In this document: positions 33,055 to 48,590 of the stretch, one piece after another
Layout of the letters: every line of letters begins with the position of its first letter
Position numbering within the stretch: the stretch's first letter is position 1
From: Acanthosepion pharaonis
Taxonomy: Eukaryota; Mollusca; Cephalopoda; Sepiida; Sepiidae
Assembly: GCA_903632075.3 (NCBI GenBank)
Contig: CAHIKZ030004123.1
Coordinates: forward strand, 3,630,001-3,694,000
DNA length: 64,000 nucleotides
Direction: 5' to 3'
The notes under the pieces: model-generated
What the model was told of the DNA's origin: nothing
What the model saw: the letters and a program-made list of their open reading frames with translations, nothing else
Databases searched by the model: none
Program-made: the position numbers and the translations under genes

Positions 33055-33314
33055 GCAACGTTCACCCTTTACAAGGCCTGGTAGAGGTAGAGAGTTACGT
33101 TTGGAGTCCATTTGTACATATAGGAATGGAAGATAGTGATTGGAGAAACATTCAGTTGGGAGTCAGGGCAGTGATTTGTGAGAAAAAGCTCCTTGAGTGG
33201 AATTTACTTCTTCCTGATGGAAAGCGGCATGGTGTGTTCTTGCTGAGGTTTGCCTCAACACAACCAAGGAATGTAGTTCGTCTGAGCAGTTTCTGCAGAA
33301 GTTGCAGTAGGTGA
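33055..33314 (+). CDS. Candidate 3' terminal exon, unknown product
   Basis: A long T-rich tract ends in TTTTTCCAG at 33055, a strong splice acceptor, and the sequence behind it stays open for about 86 codons in one frame to a TGA at 33312-33314. The peptide has mixed composition (tryptophans, DSDWRN, LLLPDGKRHG) unlike the repeat-born frames around it. The alternative frame begins RSPFTRPGRGRE and stops after about 25 codons, which would also be a plausible protein end. I recognise no domain and see no partner exon upstream in the window. It may be chance. Confidence 0.25.
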
Positions 33315-33789
33315 CCAAAAATGTCTGATATTGTAAGCGATTTTGTGTAAATCTCTTGTAGGGTTTAAAAAAAAGATCATAGAATTTACAGATCACTGTA
33401 CATATTTCATTAATTTTCAGTTTGGATTTCTGGGATGAGGGGTTATTTACCCTATTTTCATTTGAACTATTATCTTGATCTTTGTTGTTGCTATCACACC
33501 CTCCCACCTTCGTCAAGTGCATATTTATTTTATGAAAAAAATTTTGTTTTTAAATGCCTAAACATAATTCATATTTGCTTTGTAGCATATTTAAATTTGC
33601 ACCCAGTTTCTTTTATATCTAATTTTAATTAAATGTTTTCGTTATTCACAAATGTATAATTTAGTGTAAGTTGTCAACAAGAAATAGTTGCCTTATTTCA
33701 CTGTTAGAAGTGGTCATACTCAATTCATAAGTTAATACCCATCATGCATATATATATATATATACATACAAACACATGCGCGCACACAC
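33315..33789. other. Non-coding stretch
   Basis: AT-rich; (TA)n at 33751-33765 followed by CA-rich sequence. Nothing recognised. Confidence 0.4.
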
Positions 33790-34345
33790 ACACGGTGCAA
33801 TGAATAAATTGACATCTAAATTATGGAAAAATGAAAATAACACTGATATCTCATTTTAACAACCACACAAAAATATCTTGAAATACTAAAGAGTAAATTT
33901 ATTCAATACAATCGCCATTGGCTTCAACGACTGCTTCTAGATAACTTCAGAATATCCTGCATCTCTTCTGGAATGCTGCCATAATCCTTGCCTTCAGTTC
34001 ATCTTTGATGTTACAAGGAGTTTTGTTGGTCTCTCGCTCGACTGTGCCCCACACATAATCAAGAGGCTTGTAGTCTGGGGAGTTAGGTTGCTAGATATAA
34101 GGAGTGATGCGGTTGCAGAAATAATCTGACAGCATTGACCGAGTTCCCCTGCTTGTTTGGCATGATGCAGTGTCTTGATGCCAGATATAGGATCTTCCAG
34201 CAGCCACCCTCTTGACCCAGGGCAGCACTACATCCTTAAGGCACTTGATGTAGACCTGTGTGAAAATGAATGGCGGTATAATATTGTCATCACTAGTGAT
34301 CACTCCAAACCTCTTTGTCACCACCATTAGACTTATCCAACTCAT
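33790..34345 (-). pseudogene. Mariner-family transposase, 3' half
   Basis: The minus frame 34345-34091 carries FGVIT-x-D, PPFIF, YIKCLKDVVLPW, a W-x-QD(T/S)A-C-x-TS box holding the second catalytic aspartate, and ITPYI. After a stop it continues with NSPDY-x-PLDY-WG, holding the third acidic residue, and KDELKARI. This is the usual order of mariner-type transposases. The N-terminal DNA-binding half and the first aspartate are missing. The element end is probably the GGTGCAATGAATAAATTGAC stretch at 33794. Confidence 0.75.
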
Positions 34346-34346
34346 A

Positions 34347-34424
34347 CTCTGTATATACCTAAAACACTGTAAATGCTCAAATTAGCTCTGTATATACCTA
34401 AAACACTGTAAATGCTCAAATTAG
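34347..34424. repeat. 39-bp perfect tandem duplication
   Basis: The unit starting CTCTGTATATACC and ending CAAATTAG occurs twice without a mismatch. Confidence 0.95.
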
Positions 34425-35449
34425 CATCCCAATTTGTCAAGGAATTTAAAGTAAGTGTCCCAAAGTGAAACACATACAGTCCCATATTTAATCTCAAAGT
34501 CTTTGTATTTTCTCTTTTTTTAATTATTTTTGTTCTTACTTACTCGGTCTCACGCAGTACTTATAATTGCATAAATAAAATATGGAAATATTTAAAAAAT
34601 GTGCAATTTTTATCTAAGTACACTGGGTGTTAAATCAAACATTTATTTTGTGTATGTGTATATATTATTTATATTATAAGAGATTAGAACAAAAACAAGT
34701 TGAATAGCTTTCACTTTTTGGCACCATGTTGTGCCTCTTCAGTCGGTGATAAGTAATTGGTGATTACGTGATTTTTAAGAAAATTTCTAAAGCAAACTTT
34801 TACCTCTTAAAAATTAAAAAAATAGCCTTGTAGGTTTACCTTGATTGACCAATCAAGTAGCAGATCAATGCTAAATAAAAAACTTAGCTCAGTGGCTGGA
34901 GGGCAGGGGGATTTTTTTTTTTTTTTTTTTTCCTATGACGTGATAAACCAGAACTTGGGTCATCTTTGACATTTGTGGAAAACCTGCAAGCAACAAATGT
35001 ATTGGGGTTGTAGACAAATATGACGTTCAATGTTTTTCAAAGAAAAAGAATGCTGAGGTGTAGAGTATAAGGATAATTAGATGTAAAGTTATTTCAACAG
35101 AAATTTTTTTAAATTTCAGATTCAGCAATTCATAACAATACTAAATCCACATAAACAAAATAAGATAATTACTCATAGAGGGTAGACTATTATTTACTTA
35201 TAAATTATGGCCATATGAAATGGTACTATCTAATTTTTAAAATTTAACTGTATTGTAAGGTAAAAGATAAACTGTATCAGCAATTTACAGTTAATTCACT
35301 TCTTTGGTTTAATAGAGATTTTTTTTGTAAGCATAAGAAACAAGGTTCATTTAAAGATTTCCAGGTTCTAGCTTTTTTTTTAGTATTTTGCATTTTACCA
35401 TAGGTTTTGTTAACTTCTTTTAAGTATCAAAAACATTTAGAAAGGGATG
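34425..35449. other. Intergenic sequence, no gene seen
   Basis: AT-rich with a T-run at 34913-34931. Nothing recognised. Confidence 0.4.
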
Positions 35450-36720
35450 TCATTTTTACAAGCACAATTGGTGAATGAGTATATGTTGAGAGCATCTAGC
35501 TTTAAAAGAATTCTAGGTACTTCCAATTTAAATTTTTTTTTTATCTGGAGGCATTTTCTATAGTAAAAATAGTACTTAGACAAGAGAGTCAGTTTGACAT
35601 CAGTTTTGCAATGAGCATTCCTTAGAATTTCTACAATTACACTTATTGGTAGTATTGGTGTTTGTTGATTTGGAATGGCTATTATTACTCAGGTTTTTGT
35701 ATTGGTTTAAAATTCTGTTTTTTAATTTTTTTTTAAAGATTATTGGATTACATATAGCTTAGTTTTAGTGTATTTGTGTTAAAAATTTTACTGAGTGTTA
35801 TTTCTACCTGGGGAAGTTTTTAAATGGAAGAACTTCTGCCCTAAATTAGTATTAATCATTTGGTTAAATGGGGTTGTGTACCAAGTGATTTTCCCATTTC
35901 TATTCCTACAATCACTTGTTTCATATATTCAATGTTTGTTTACTTTTTGCACTATGTTTTTAAGGCAGTGTTATAAACTTTATGCTTGTAAAAGACATCT
36001 TTGCTGGAAGAGTTCTTGCTAATCCTATATTCTATAGAAGAGGGTATGTGTTTGATTACAGATTTTACTATTTTTAAATTAGTGTTTATCTTAGCATTAA
36101 GGTTAAGACTTAATGTCTGTATTAATTTCCTGATATTGTCAGCTTTAATTTTGTGGAATTTTTCACTAACATAAGGCCATCATCTCTATAGAACCCTACA
36201 TTATCAATGTTAACATCATCGTACGCACTAAGATTATGTAAGATAAATAAACCAACATGGTTGGAAGACTTTGCAGAATCTAATGATTCCATGGAAATAT
36301 CAAATTGATCAATAGAATTGTTCTTAATTGTTCATTTGTCGAGGATTAGAACAGATCTTCTGCAGTTCATAATATCAAGTTCCAAGTACTTCCTGGCAAA
36401 TTCCAAAGCCAAAGTAAAAAATCCTTGAAAATAGATTGATAAAAATCCATGATATCAAATTGGATAAAACAATTTCTTTCATCGTTAAAACCAATTATGA
36501 TATCTGTGGTATTAGTCCACTATAAAATTCTAAAGGTGCCTTCTAATCAGACAGTTGACTTTCAAGGATAACTTTGCCAATCCTTTTAATTTCTGGCCCG
36601 GTAGGGTTGATAATTCTATTGGGAAGCTTAACCTCAAAACCAGGACAGAGGATTCTTTGGTGCAGAGTTTACTAACTGTTGGTAATTGAGCTTTTCAGTT
36701 ATAGCTTTACTTGTTGCATT
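35450..36720 (-). pseudogene. YRDDGL-type retroelement RT (copy 3, with active-site motif)
   Basis: The minus strand gives INPTGPEIKRIGK (36570-36610), an FSRIF/FY segment, a GLFILHNL helix and then YRDDGL encoded at 36173-36190, the reverse transcriptase active site. Downstream follow an NTALK segment (~35970), IFNTNTLKLSY (~35750) and CNCRNSKECSLQN (~35620). Order and motifs match copies 1 and 2 and extend them upstream into the RT palm. Many stops are present. Confidence 0.65.
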
Positions 36721-40000
<3,280 letters not shown>

Positions 40001-41101
40001 TATAATATAGACTAATCATGGTCAAACTGTAGCTCACAGGGCACATGCAACCTGTTTGGTCTTCCTGAATGGCAAACTTAATTTTATAAGGAAGAAAAAA
40101 AAAAAAAAAAAAAAAAAAAACTTAAAATTGTTTTGTTTGCATTTGTTCACCCCCACCCCCAGACACACACACAAAAAAAAAAAAGTTTGTCATTTTAAAT
40201 CATTAATGATTTTCACTAATCACTGATAACATGCAAAGACTAATTTTTTTTATTATAGAAAAATCTGCGTTCATTTCTACAGTATATACTTATACACATG
40301 ATACTGTCATGAAAATAGAGATACCTATTACGAAAAATTACCATGAATCTTTTCAGTAGTTTGGCCTGCCTCATGATGAGCCATAAATCATGTAGCCAGC
40401 TGCTTAAGAAGCCCATGCCTGCTGTAGACTATATCATGAAAAACTGGTTATAACCACATTGCCAGATTAGACAAATTTGTTGAAAAGGAGATATTGCCAA
40501 AATGATAAACAGGCTATACTTCGCCTTCTCTAGGATCTCATTGGTTTGAACAAGAAAGGGTCCCTCTACTGTTTGGGAAGCACAAGGCCTCCATACAGCA
40601 TTGCTCAGGCTAGCACCCTGGAGAATACATTCCAGTTTTACTACCCAATAAGAGCACAACACTGAAAACTGCAGTTACAAGTCAAATCTGCTTGATTTTA
40701 TTTTGATAGTGGGCAGATCATTTTTCATTGTCCAACTATTCACCACCTTAAGCTAGATAGTGAGTTCCCACTTTGCTGGGTAGGGGTGCTATGTTTTGCA
40801 TGCTTCCTTGAGCATGCTAAGTTTAGATAGTTAAACATGCAGCAGGCAAAAAAAAAAAAAAAAATCATGCATATGGCAACATATCCAGCAACCTTTAACA
40901 AAAAAAAAAAAAAAAAAAAAAAAGTTGCCCACACCATGAGAAACAGACAGGTTATTGTCACCCCTACAGGAAACATGACTGTCTGGAACACTACACCTGG
41001 CAGGAAGAGAGGAAAGAAACTGTAACAAAGTTGGATGTCATCAGGAACACATTGTGCACAATCAAGCCTTCTTCCAGCAGCAAAGAAAGTATCCTATATA
41101 C
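40001..41101. other. Flank of the REEP-like gene, no exon seen
   Basis: A-runs at 40091-40120, 40850-40864 and 40901-40923. A long 3' UTR of the gene could reach here, but no polyadenylation site was resolved. Confidence 0.35.
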
Positions 41102-41384
41102 CAGCATTTTTCAAATGGTGCACATGGGTACACTAATACACCCTGGACAGTAAATAAGTGCACCAAGTTAAGAGTAATTTATGAATTAAAAAAAAAAAAA
41201 ACGACACCATGCACATGGTATCCATGTTGAAGTCAGGTCAGTCATTTGATATTTTAAACTGGATGCTAAATCCATTCATCTTTAAGGACTGGATAATTTC
41301 TTATTAAAATTTAAAAGTTCATCCCCAGACTTATAGGGGTGTCTTGCAGTAATAAAAAAGAAAAAAAAAAAAAAAAAAATACTG
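41102..41384. mobile_element. hAT-like MITE 1 (283 bp)
   Basis: Starts CAGCATTTTTCAAATGG and ends ...AAAAAATACTG. It is flanked by CTATATAC (41094-41101) and CTCTATAC (41385-41392), an 8-bp target duplication with one mismatch, the size expected for hAT transposons. Shares its left end and an AAGAGTAATTTATGAATT block plus A-run with MITE 2 at 52327. Confidence 0.7.
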
Positions 41385-41763
41385 CTCTATACATTGGAAG
41401 AGCCTTATAAAACTTGTGCACATCTGCAAACCAACACAATCTACCTCCAAAATCAAAGATTCATTTTATCTATGACTAAACAGCTTTGAATTCCTGCATC
41501 AAAACATGTTTACTATCTGAGAAACTTAAAACACTAGAAGCATCCTAAAGAGCCCTGGACCCACAAGCCAGAAAACTTTTACAAGGTTTTCCAAGACTAC
41601 TTCTGCTATAACTTGTGCAACAAAACCTTAATTTGCATGCTACAAAGCATTGTAACATTAAAAGTTAAACCAATGACAAAAATCATTTACAACATCTGCC
41701 AAATTGACCTCCATTTTAAGAGGTAAAGCTAAAAAAAAAAAAAAAAAAAAAAAAAATTCCAAG

Positions 41764-42098
41764 ATTAGTTATTGATTTTAAGTATTGACAGTAATATTGC
41801 ATGTGTTTCTCAAATGCATCTTTTTTTTGCTGCACTTTGCCAATTTTCTCACATTGCACCATTACAATGGCAAGGCACTCATCAAGCTTGGCTAACTACA
41901 CAAGTTCCCTTTTTCTCAAAGATAAAACTGAAATTTAGAATTAAGGATAATGTTAAACATCTATGAACAAAAGAAAAATTTGCAAACTTAAATTCTCTTA
42001 AGCATCTGAAGTGACTTTGCAAACATTAAATACCAAACTAAAACAGTTTATCAAATACTAGTGTCATTCAACAGAATGAAATGCAGATTAAGTTTTTA
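41764..42098. repeat. Dispersed duplication, copy 1
   Basis: Matches 44656-44975 in direct orientation. The core 41981-42050 is identical over 70 bp to 44861-44930; the rest differs by scattered substitutions and short indels. Confidence 0.85.
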
Positions 42099-42625
42099 TA
42101 ATACATTAATAATTTGACTGTACTTGACAAGTTCAGAGAATATGTAGTTTATTTATATTGGTTTCCAAATGGAATTAATATGTTAAACAATATCTGAAAC
42201 TGAAATCACTGTCACTGAAGAAGCACTCAATATAGAGGACCCAACTGTTCTGGAAGAGCTGAGCAGGTTCCACTGCCAAAAGGCTTGGTGAAGCCATTTA
42301 CAACCTAACACATGTGGGGAGGAGTACTGGTTGAGGATGGTAAACTGCAAGAGATCAAATGAAAGTCAATTTTACTCTGATCATTTCACAAGCTCTTGTG
42401 TACCTGCTGATGCTGAGAGGAAGTGAGGTATCACTGTAAGAATGATGGTAACTGCAATTAACTACTAGAGTATTACCCTATTTATCATCATGGTTAAGTT
42501 CTTTACCCCCAGTGGTCCTAACCAACATCTACTCAGAATACCAGTAGGTTTTAAATGCTTTTAGTGGTGCACAGAAATTCTTAACTGTCTATCAGTTCCA
42601 GGATGAAGAAGGAATGGGACATGTG

Positions 42626-42640
42626 GAGAGAGAGAGAGAG

Positions 42641-42693
<53 letters not shown>
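42626..42693. repeat. (GA)n-(TA)n-(GA)n compound microsatellite
   Basis: GA units, then about 18 TA units, then GA units again. Confidence 0.93.
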
Positions 42694-43190
42694 AATTAGC
42701 ACAATCTACACTATCTGGAGAAGGGGCTTTGTTGAACAACTTCCAATGCTGCTCCCAGCAAAACAATATTTCATTACAATAGATGCCAACTCCCAAGCAG
42801 AATGTGTATAATATAAAAAAAAAAAAAAAAAAGGATTTTTGCAGGTGTTCTATTGATATGCCTATGAAGGCAATTGCTTTTAACAATTTATTTCACCCCC
42901 AAGAAAGGTGAAAATGCCACTAAACAAGTGAAAGAACATTAGAGAGAAGAAACAAAACAGCATTGAGGAAGAAAGATGGCAATTAGTGTTGCCTTTAATT
43001 TTTTGGAAGGAAGAAAACTGGAAGAGAGTTCCACAGGCAAGAACCAGAATGGAAAATCTCGTCTTTTCACAATGACCTGCATTCAAACTTTGATTGTTAT
43101 TGTAATAATTAAACTTAAGATCAAATGCCTAATGATGCAATAGGGGAATTTCCAAAAGATTATGTAATAATATACATAAGATATTAACAG

Positions 43191-43477
43191 ATATCTATCT
43201 AATCATTAGATATCTAATCATTAGATATCTAATCATTAGATATCTAATCATTAGATATCTAATCATTAGATATCTAATCATTAGATATCTAATCATTAGA
43301 TATCTAATCATTAGATAATTATCATTAGATATCTATCTAATCATTAGATATCTATCTAATCATTAGATATCTATCTAATCATTAGATATCTATCTAATCA
43401 TTAGATATCTATCTAATCATTAGATATCTATCTAATCATTAGATATCTATCTAATCATTAGATATCTATCTAATCAT
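43191..43477. repeat. Minisatellite of near-palindromic 15/19-bp units
   Basis: The unit ATCTAATCATTAGAT (7-bp arms around one central base) repeats about 8 times at 43197-43317. Then the unit becomes ATCTATCTAATCATTAGAT and repeats about 8 more times. Every unit can form a hairpin on either strand. Confidence 0.93.
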
Positions 43478-43936
43478 AATCCATCATAATCATATATAAT
43501 AAAAAAATATAAATATATCAATATAATTGAATATTATATTATAATATTAATAAAATTAATATTAAAATTAATATAAGATTAATAGTATTAATATAACTGT
43601 TAAATGCTTTATATTAAGACTTTCAATTAATTCATATTCTAAGTATTATAATTAAATGCCTTAGAATGCTGAGCTCAAGGTTCCATAAAATTATGATTTG
43701 ACTCAGACTTATATAGATAAGAATATGGGAAGATTATGCTTTAGTTAATACTAAGCCTCCCAACACTATCCTCACCATATAGAAAATTAGAAACAACAGC
43801 AACAACAACAGCAGCAACACATTCATTAGACTATGAAGAGGAGGCCATGAGCTTTTATGCCCCAACCACCAGTGGTAGAAATATAACTACCATTCATTTA
43901 TTAAGTTATAACTTGAGCCAATATCAATCCCTGCAG

Positions 43937-43981
<45 letters not shown>

Positions 43982-44655
43982 AATAACAGGTAAGCGTGAA
44001 ATCATGATGTAGATAGTAAAAAAATTAGAAATTATTTGATGAAATTAGCCAAAGAATTAATCGGCATATCAATGGAACACAAGAGAAAACACCCCTTTAA
44101 CAATCTGCTGAGGAGCATATGTATAAATAACAAACAATTCCGCTGATGGACAAAAGGTCTTTTGAACTAGCTATTCTCTGCAGATTTATCAGCAAACCCC
44201 GCCATCTATATGGAAAGGCTATCCACAATTTCTTAAGCAAATTACTTTTTTCTCCAAGCAAGATCCATTTTAAATTATCTCTCCAGAACAATGTGTTAAG
44301 AGTTAAAAATATCCATAATTGGAAAGTATACTCATTGTAGCAATTTTTTTTTTCCAAGTGGAGTGTTAGAAGAAATGATAAGATAGGTTAGAATAGCATA
44401 AGGCAACAAGTATTCTCACATGTCTAAAAAGTTGGTAGAGCTAAGGTCAACTTGAGGAAAAAAAACCTGCTTATTATGAACCCTACAATTCAAGTTTAAT
44501 TTAACCCAACCCCCTTGATTTGTGTGAATATAGTTGCTAGCAGTAACAAATTATCTTGACCCCCACCCCAATCCAAACTTGTTAGGCACAGGAGTGTAAT
44601 GAACAAAACTATATTGGTGAACATCTGCAAGACTAATGTAACAAATCTGTAATTT
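43478..44655. other. AT-rich flank of the REEP-like gene
   Basis: Includes (TA)n at 43941-43975. Frames at 44097-44357 are unremarkable. Confidence 0.4.
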
Positions 44656-44975
44656 ATTAGTCATTAATTTTAATAACAGTATCATTGCAGGTGTTTCCCA
44701 AAATGCATCTTTTCTGCTGCACTTTGGCAATTTGTTCACTTAGCACCATTACAATGGCAAACCATGCATCAAGCTTGGCACAAGTGCCCTATTCTCAAAG
44801 ATAAAACAAATTCAGAATTAAAGATAATGCTAAACCAATTCTATGTCCAAAATAAGAATCTGCAAACTTAAATTCTCTTAAGCATCTGAAGTGACTTTGC
44901 AAACATTAAATACCAAACTAAAACAGTTTACCAAATACTATTGCCAACAGAATGAGATGTGGATTAAGTTTATAT
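44656..44975. repeat. Dispersed duplication, copy 2
   Basis: Second copy of 41764-42098, about 2.9 kb away, same orientation. It ends at an (AC)-(A)n run at 45000-45037. Confidence 0.85.
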
Positions 44976-44997
44976 TAAATTAAATGAACAATTTCAC

Positions 44998-45038
<41 letters not shown>

Positions 45039-45799
45039 AGACAAATTAATTCCTCCAGCAATGTACAAACATCTTTATATTGATGTAGAAGTTGAAATCT
45101 CACTTTCCTGCAAAACAAAGCTAGCTGAATTTGGGTTTCCAGTCAACTTTATGGTAAACAGTTTAAATCAAAATACTTTTCATGCTCTGCTGAGAAACCT
45201 AGAAAGTCTTAAGAAAAACCCAAAATGCAATCTTTTCAGTTCACTGATCAAAGTCTCTACAAACCCCACCTTAAAAGACATTGTAATGAAACCAGAGTTG
45301 GAGCAAGTTATTTGTTGGGACAAGAAAAAGTAAAAGTCAAAACTATTTAGGGAAAAAAAAAAAAAAAAAACAAACAAACAAAAAAAAAAAAAAAAAAAAA
45401 AAAACACACATTCTTGTCATGTCTGTCTTTAAGCCTGTAGCCAGAAAAGACTGAAAACTACAGTAATAGAAGCAGATAATTATGCTAGGAATGATAGTCA
45501 TGAACAATGCAATAAATTCCACTATATTTGTTGAATTTAATCATTTTAAAGTTTTATCTTAGAAATTTATAAACTGTTTAGAGAAGAGCCACAAGGAGAA
45601 AGAATCTCATTTGTTGCTTTTGCCCTATCATTAATCTACTCTTAAAATTCTGGCTACAGGTCTACACAGTAACCCAAATTTGAAGGAAAAGAAATTCACG
45701 ACAGCTGGCTAATTCAATCTTAAGCACCCTCCAGTCAAGAACTTCAATCTTTTTAGCAGGAAACAAAATACATAGCCAAATTTCGATTAACACAAGGAC

Positions 45800-45835
<36 letters not shown>

Positions 45836-46406
45836 TAAATTTTTATATTACACACACATTATATATTAGTTGGCTGTATTTTATGTAGTTTGCCAAGAAA
45901 AGAAAAAGAAATGAAAGGAAAGTGACTTTTATTTACAATTGTAAATCACCAGAGGGCACAGTAGAAAAATATTCCACATGACTTGCAAATATTAAGAGTG
46001 ATACTTTTAATAGTAAAAATCAAGACTGGAATGCATACAAAGTTGTTATAGACAATGATGACATTACAACACACAATGGTAGTAGACCCACAGTACTACA
46101 TGCATGGTAGGGCAGTGCGACAGATGCAAGTTAGTAGCCAATACCATTAAATCATGAGTGTGCCAGACTATGTTTTTGGAGAATAGAAACTTTGGTCAGA
46201 ACTCCAAACTACAGAAAGAACTTGGCCAGCAGATCAAGCAATTGCAGCAGTAACAAACAAGAACATAACATTAACCAGTTTGCTTTTTTTTCTCTATCAA
46301 GTAAAAAATACTAACAATCCATATAGAAGAAAAGTATAGGAAAAAAATCAACTATTTAGACAAGTTTTATTTAGTTGGGTGTGAATCAAGAATTAGAATT
46401 GAGAAG

Positions 46407-46443
<37 letters not shown>

Positions 46444-46487
46444 AAATAGATGATTGAATAGTTAGAGTGTCAATTGAAGGGAGTGAG

Positions 46488-46577
<90 letters not shown>

Positions 46578-47572
46578 CACATTTGCTTCAATAGAAGTAG
46601 ATGTGGTTCTTCCAAGAGGAAAAGAGTGGCAGATACCATGGTGATGTGCAGTATCTGAAAGAATAGAGGTAGACGTGGAAGGAAAAAAAAAAAATTTGAA
46701 GAAAGGGTAAATTAATTCTAAAAAGCCAGAAAACCACAAATGTGAAGAAAATAAGAGAAAACATTGATTTCAGTCACATATTTGTTATCGTGATTTTTGT
46801 TTTTACACAAATGAATCAAGAGCAGAGCAATATCCAGACTTTGAAGCACCAATAAATTAGGAAAGAAAAGAAGAAAAGAAAAAGTAGATAAAAGAAAATG
46901 TCCATATTATATCAAAATTTGATTTGTTTGTCTATTAACCACAATAGCTTGTCTATTAGAAACTGTCATTTAGTATTTAAGTGTCTCCCAACAAAGGCTT
47001 TCATAAAGATACAGAGAAAAGCTTTGACGAGTTACACAAACAAAGCCAATGTGCTCATTAATCATTACCACTTGCACATTTGATGTGCAAATGTGCATAT
47101 GAAAAGAGCAAGCAGCCTTTTTTGTTTAGATTAGAAAAATAAAAATAAAGTCGCTCTTCACTTTGTAAGTGATAAGTTAAGCAGCGTTGTAATGTCTTAA
47201 ATGGTTTGGAGCTTTTTTTTTTTAATTTTTTTTTTTATTTTTATTTATTTTTTTTTTTTTTTATTTAAAATGGCCAAACTGTTAACCTCAAAATTGTAAT
47301 GCCAACCATAATGTCCATTCAAAATCCACAATCAAACATGGTGAAAAGAGGTAGAGAGATAGGGAAAGAAAGAAAAAAAATGTGTTGAAGTTGTTGACAA
47401 AATGAAAAAGGTGAGAGCAGGTAAAGAAAAAGTTATTGGTCAAAGACTAAACATTTGGAAGGCTGGACACTTGTGGCCATTGACAGGTGTTGCTGGCTAA
47501 CAGGCACCTCAGAAAAAGTCATCTCCCTCCAGGTGTTGATTTGTTTTTTGTTGGTTCATTTTTTGTTTTGTG
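44976..47572 (-). other. 3' UTR / downstream flank of the REEP-like gene
   Basis: Sequence downstream of the stop codon in gene orientation. Three overlapping AATAAA signals on the minus strand at 47234-47249, about 330 nt after the stop, could end a short 3' UTR, but they sit in T/A-rich low-complexity DNA. The stretch holds A-runs (45007-45037, 45353-45370, 45382-45403, 45803-45832, 46407-46441) and a (A)n-(TA)n-(CA)n block at 46489-46577. Confidence 0.4.
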
Positions 47573-47655
47573 TTACTCTGCTTTCCCGCCCTTCATGCTG
47601 TCAGAGACAAAATCAGCAGCAGCATCTGTGGCAGCTTTGGTCACAGTTTTCTTGG
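47573..47655 (-). CDS. REEP5: REEP5/REEP6-like protein, last coding exon
   Basis: Minus-strand acceptor TTTTTTCCACAG at 47656 onwards, then 26 codons and TAA at 47573-47575. The peptide (KKTVTKAATDAA...SDSMKGGKAE) is the charged cytosolic tail, comparable with the lysine- and alanine-rich tail of vertebrate REEP5. The exon starts with two bases of a codon; with the G that ends the previous exon it makes an alanine, so the phase fits. Confidence 0.85.
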
Positions 47656-47773
47656 CTGTGGAAAAAAAAAAAAAAAAAAAAAAAATTAAAATGGCATTGA
47701 AAGACTAGAGATTTAAATTTATTGAATGACAAGCTTTAAAAAAAGTGGTAGGTATAGGAGTGTACACACAATT

Positions 47774-47778
<5 letters not shown>

Positions 47779-47830
<52 letters not shown>
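47779..47830. repeat. (TG)n microsatellite
   Basis: About 26 TG units on the plus strand, just upstream (in gene sense) of the last REEP exon. Confidence 0.97.
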
Positions 47831-47833
<3 letters not shown>

Positions 47834-48590
47834 AGTTGGGATTTCAGATTTTGATAATCTTTTGCTATGAGCATTTCTAAAACAACTGGAAAAAAATACA
47901 GAGTGTTGAAGAAATACCAACATAATGGTAAGACATTGGCTAAATGAAGACACCATTGCCCCTAATATCTTACCATTGTGTGTGTGCACGTGAGATTTCT
48001 GCTACACTGCATAAAGAAATGGTTATTTGCTGCTACTACAATGCACGTACTCGCAAGGCACAAGTGAAATTTTCTTTAAAATAGACGTGTTAAAGATCCC
48101 CAGTTGGTGTTTGAAATGGAACAGAGCTAAACCCATATGTATTAGGGTTTTATTTATATTCAAGAAAAAAAAAAAAAAAAAAAAAAAACTACAAATCTTA
48201 TTTCTAGGACTGACTGTAGGTATCCTTGATGAGGTAGTAAGGCAAAAACCTCAACACAAATATGTACACAGTGGTAGGCATTTTGATAAACTTGCTCAAA
48301 AGTGTTTTTGTCAGTGCATGAGATCTGGAATAAGAACTGGTCTCACCTCCACACAAAGTCCCAAGCAAAACTAGCAGTGAATTGGAGATGGCTTTGAACT
48401 ATAGATGTGTGGGTGCATTTGGGAGAGGTGGGGGGACACTATGCCAAAGAATGTCTGACATTCTTGACAAGTGATAAATTACATTAAAGTCCCCAAAAAG
48501 AAATAGAATTTAAGTAAATGCTTTAGGGCCACAACAATTAACACCCTGGAAATCAGTAAAAGAGAAGCAAGATTTGCATAATCAACTGAC

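Noticed and set aside
44140..44175. CTGATGG...CTTTTGAAC hairpin resembling a hammerhead
   Set aside because: The conserved CTGATGA is altered, GAAA is absent, and no related copy or stem I/III was seen.
45061..45333. 90-codon plus-strand frame downstream of REEP
   Set aside because: Looked protein-like but has no motif, begins and ends next to A-runs and has no splice signals I could support.
46367..46739. Overlapping 60-90 codon frames
   Set aside because: Encoded by the A-runs and (TA)n-(CA)n block; no real protein composition.
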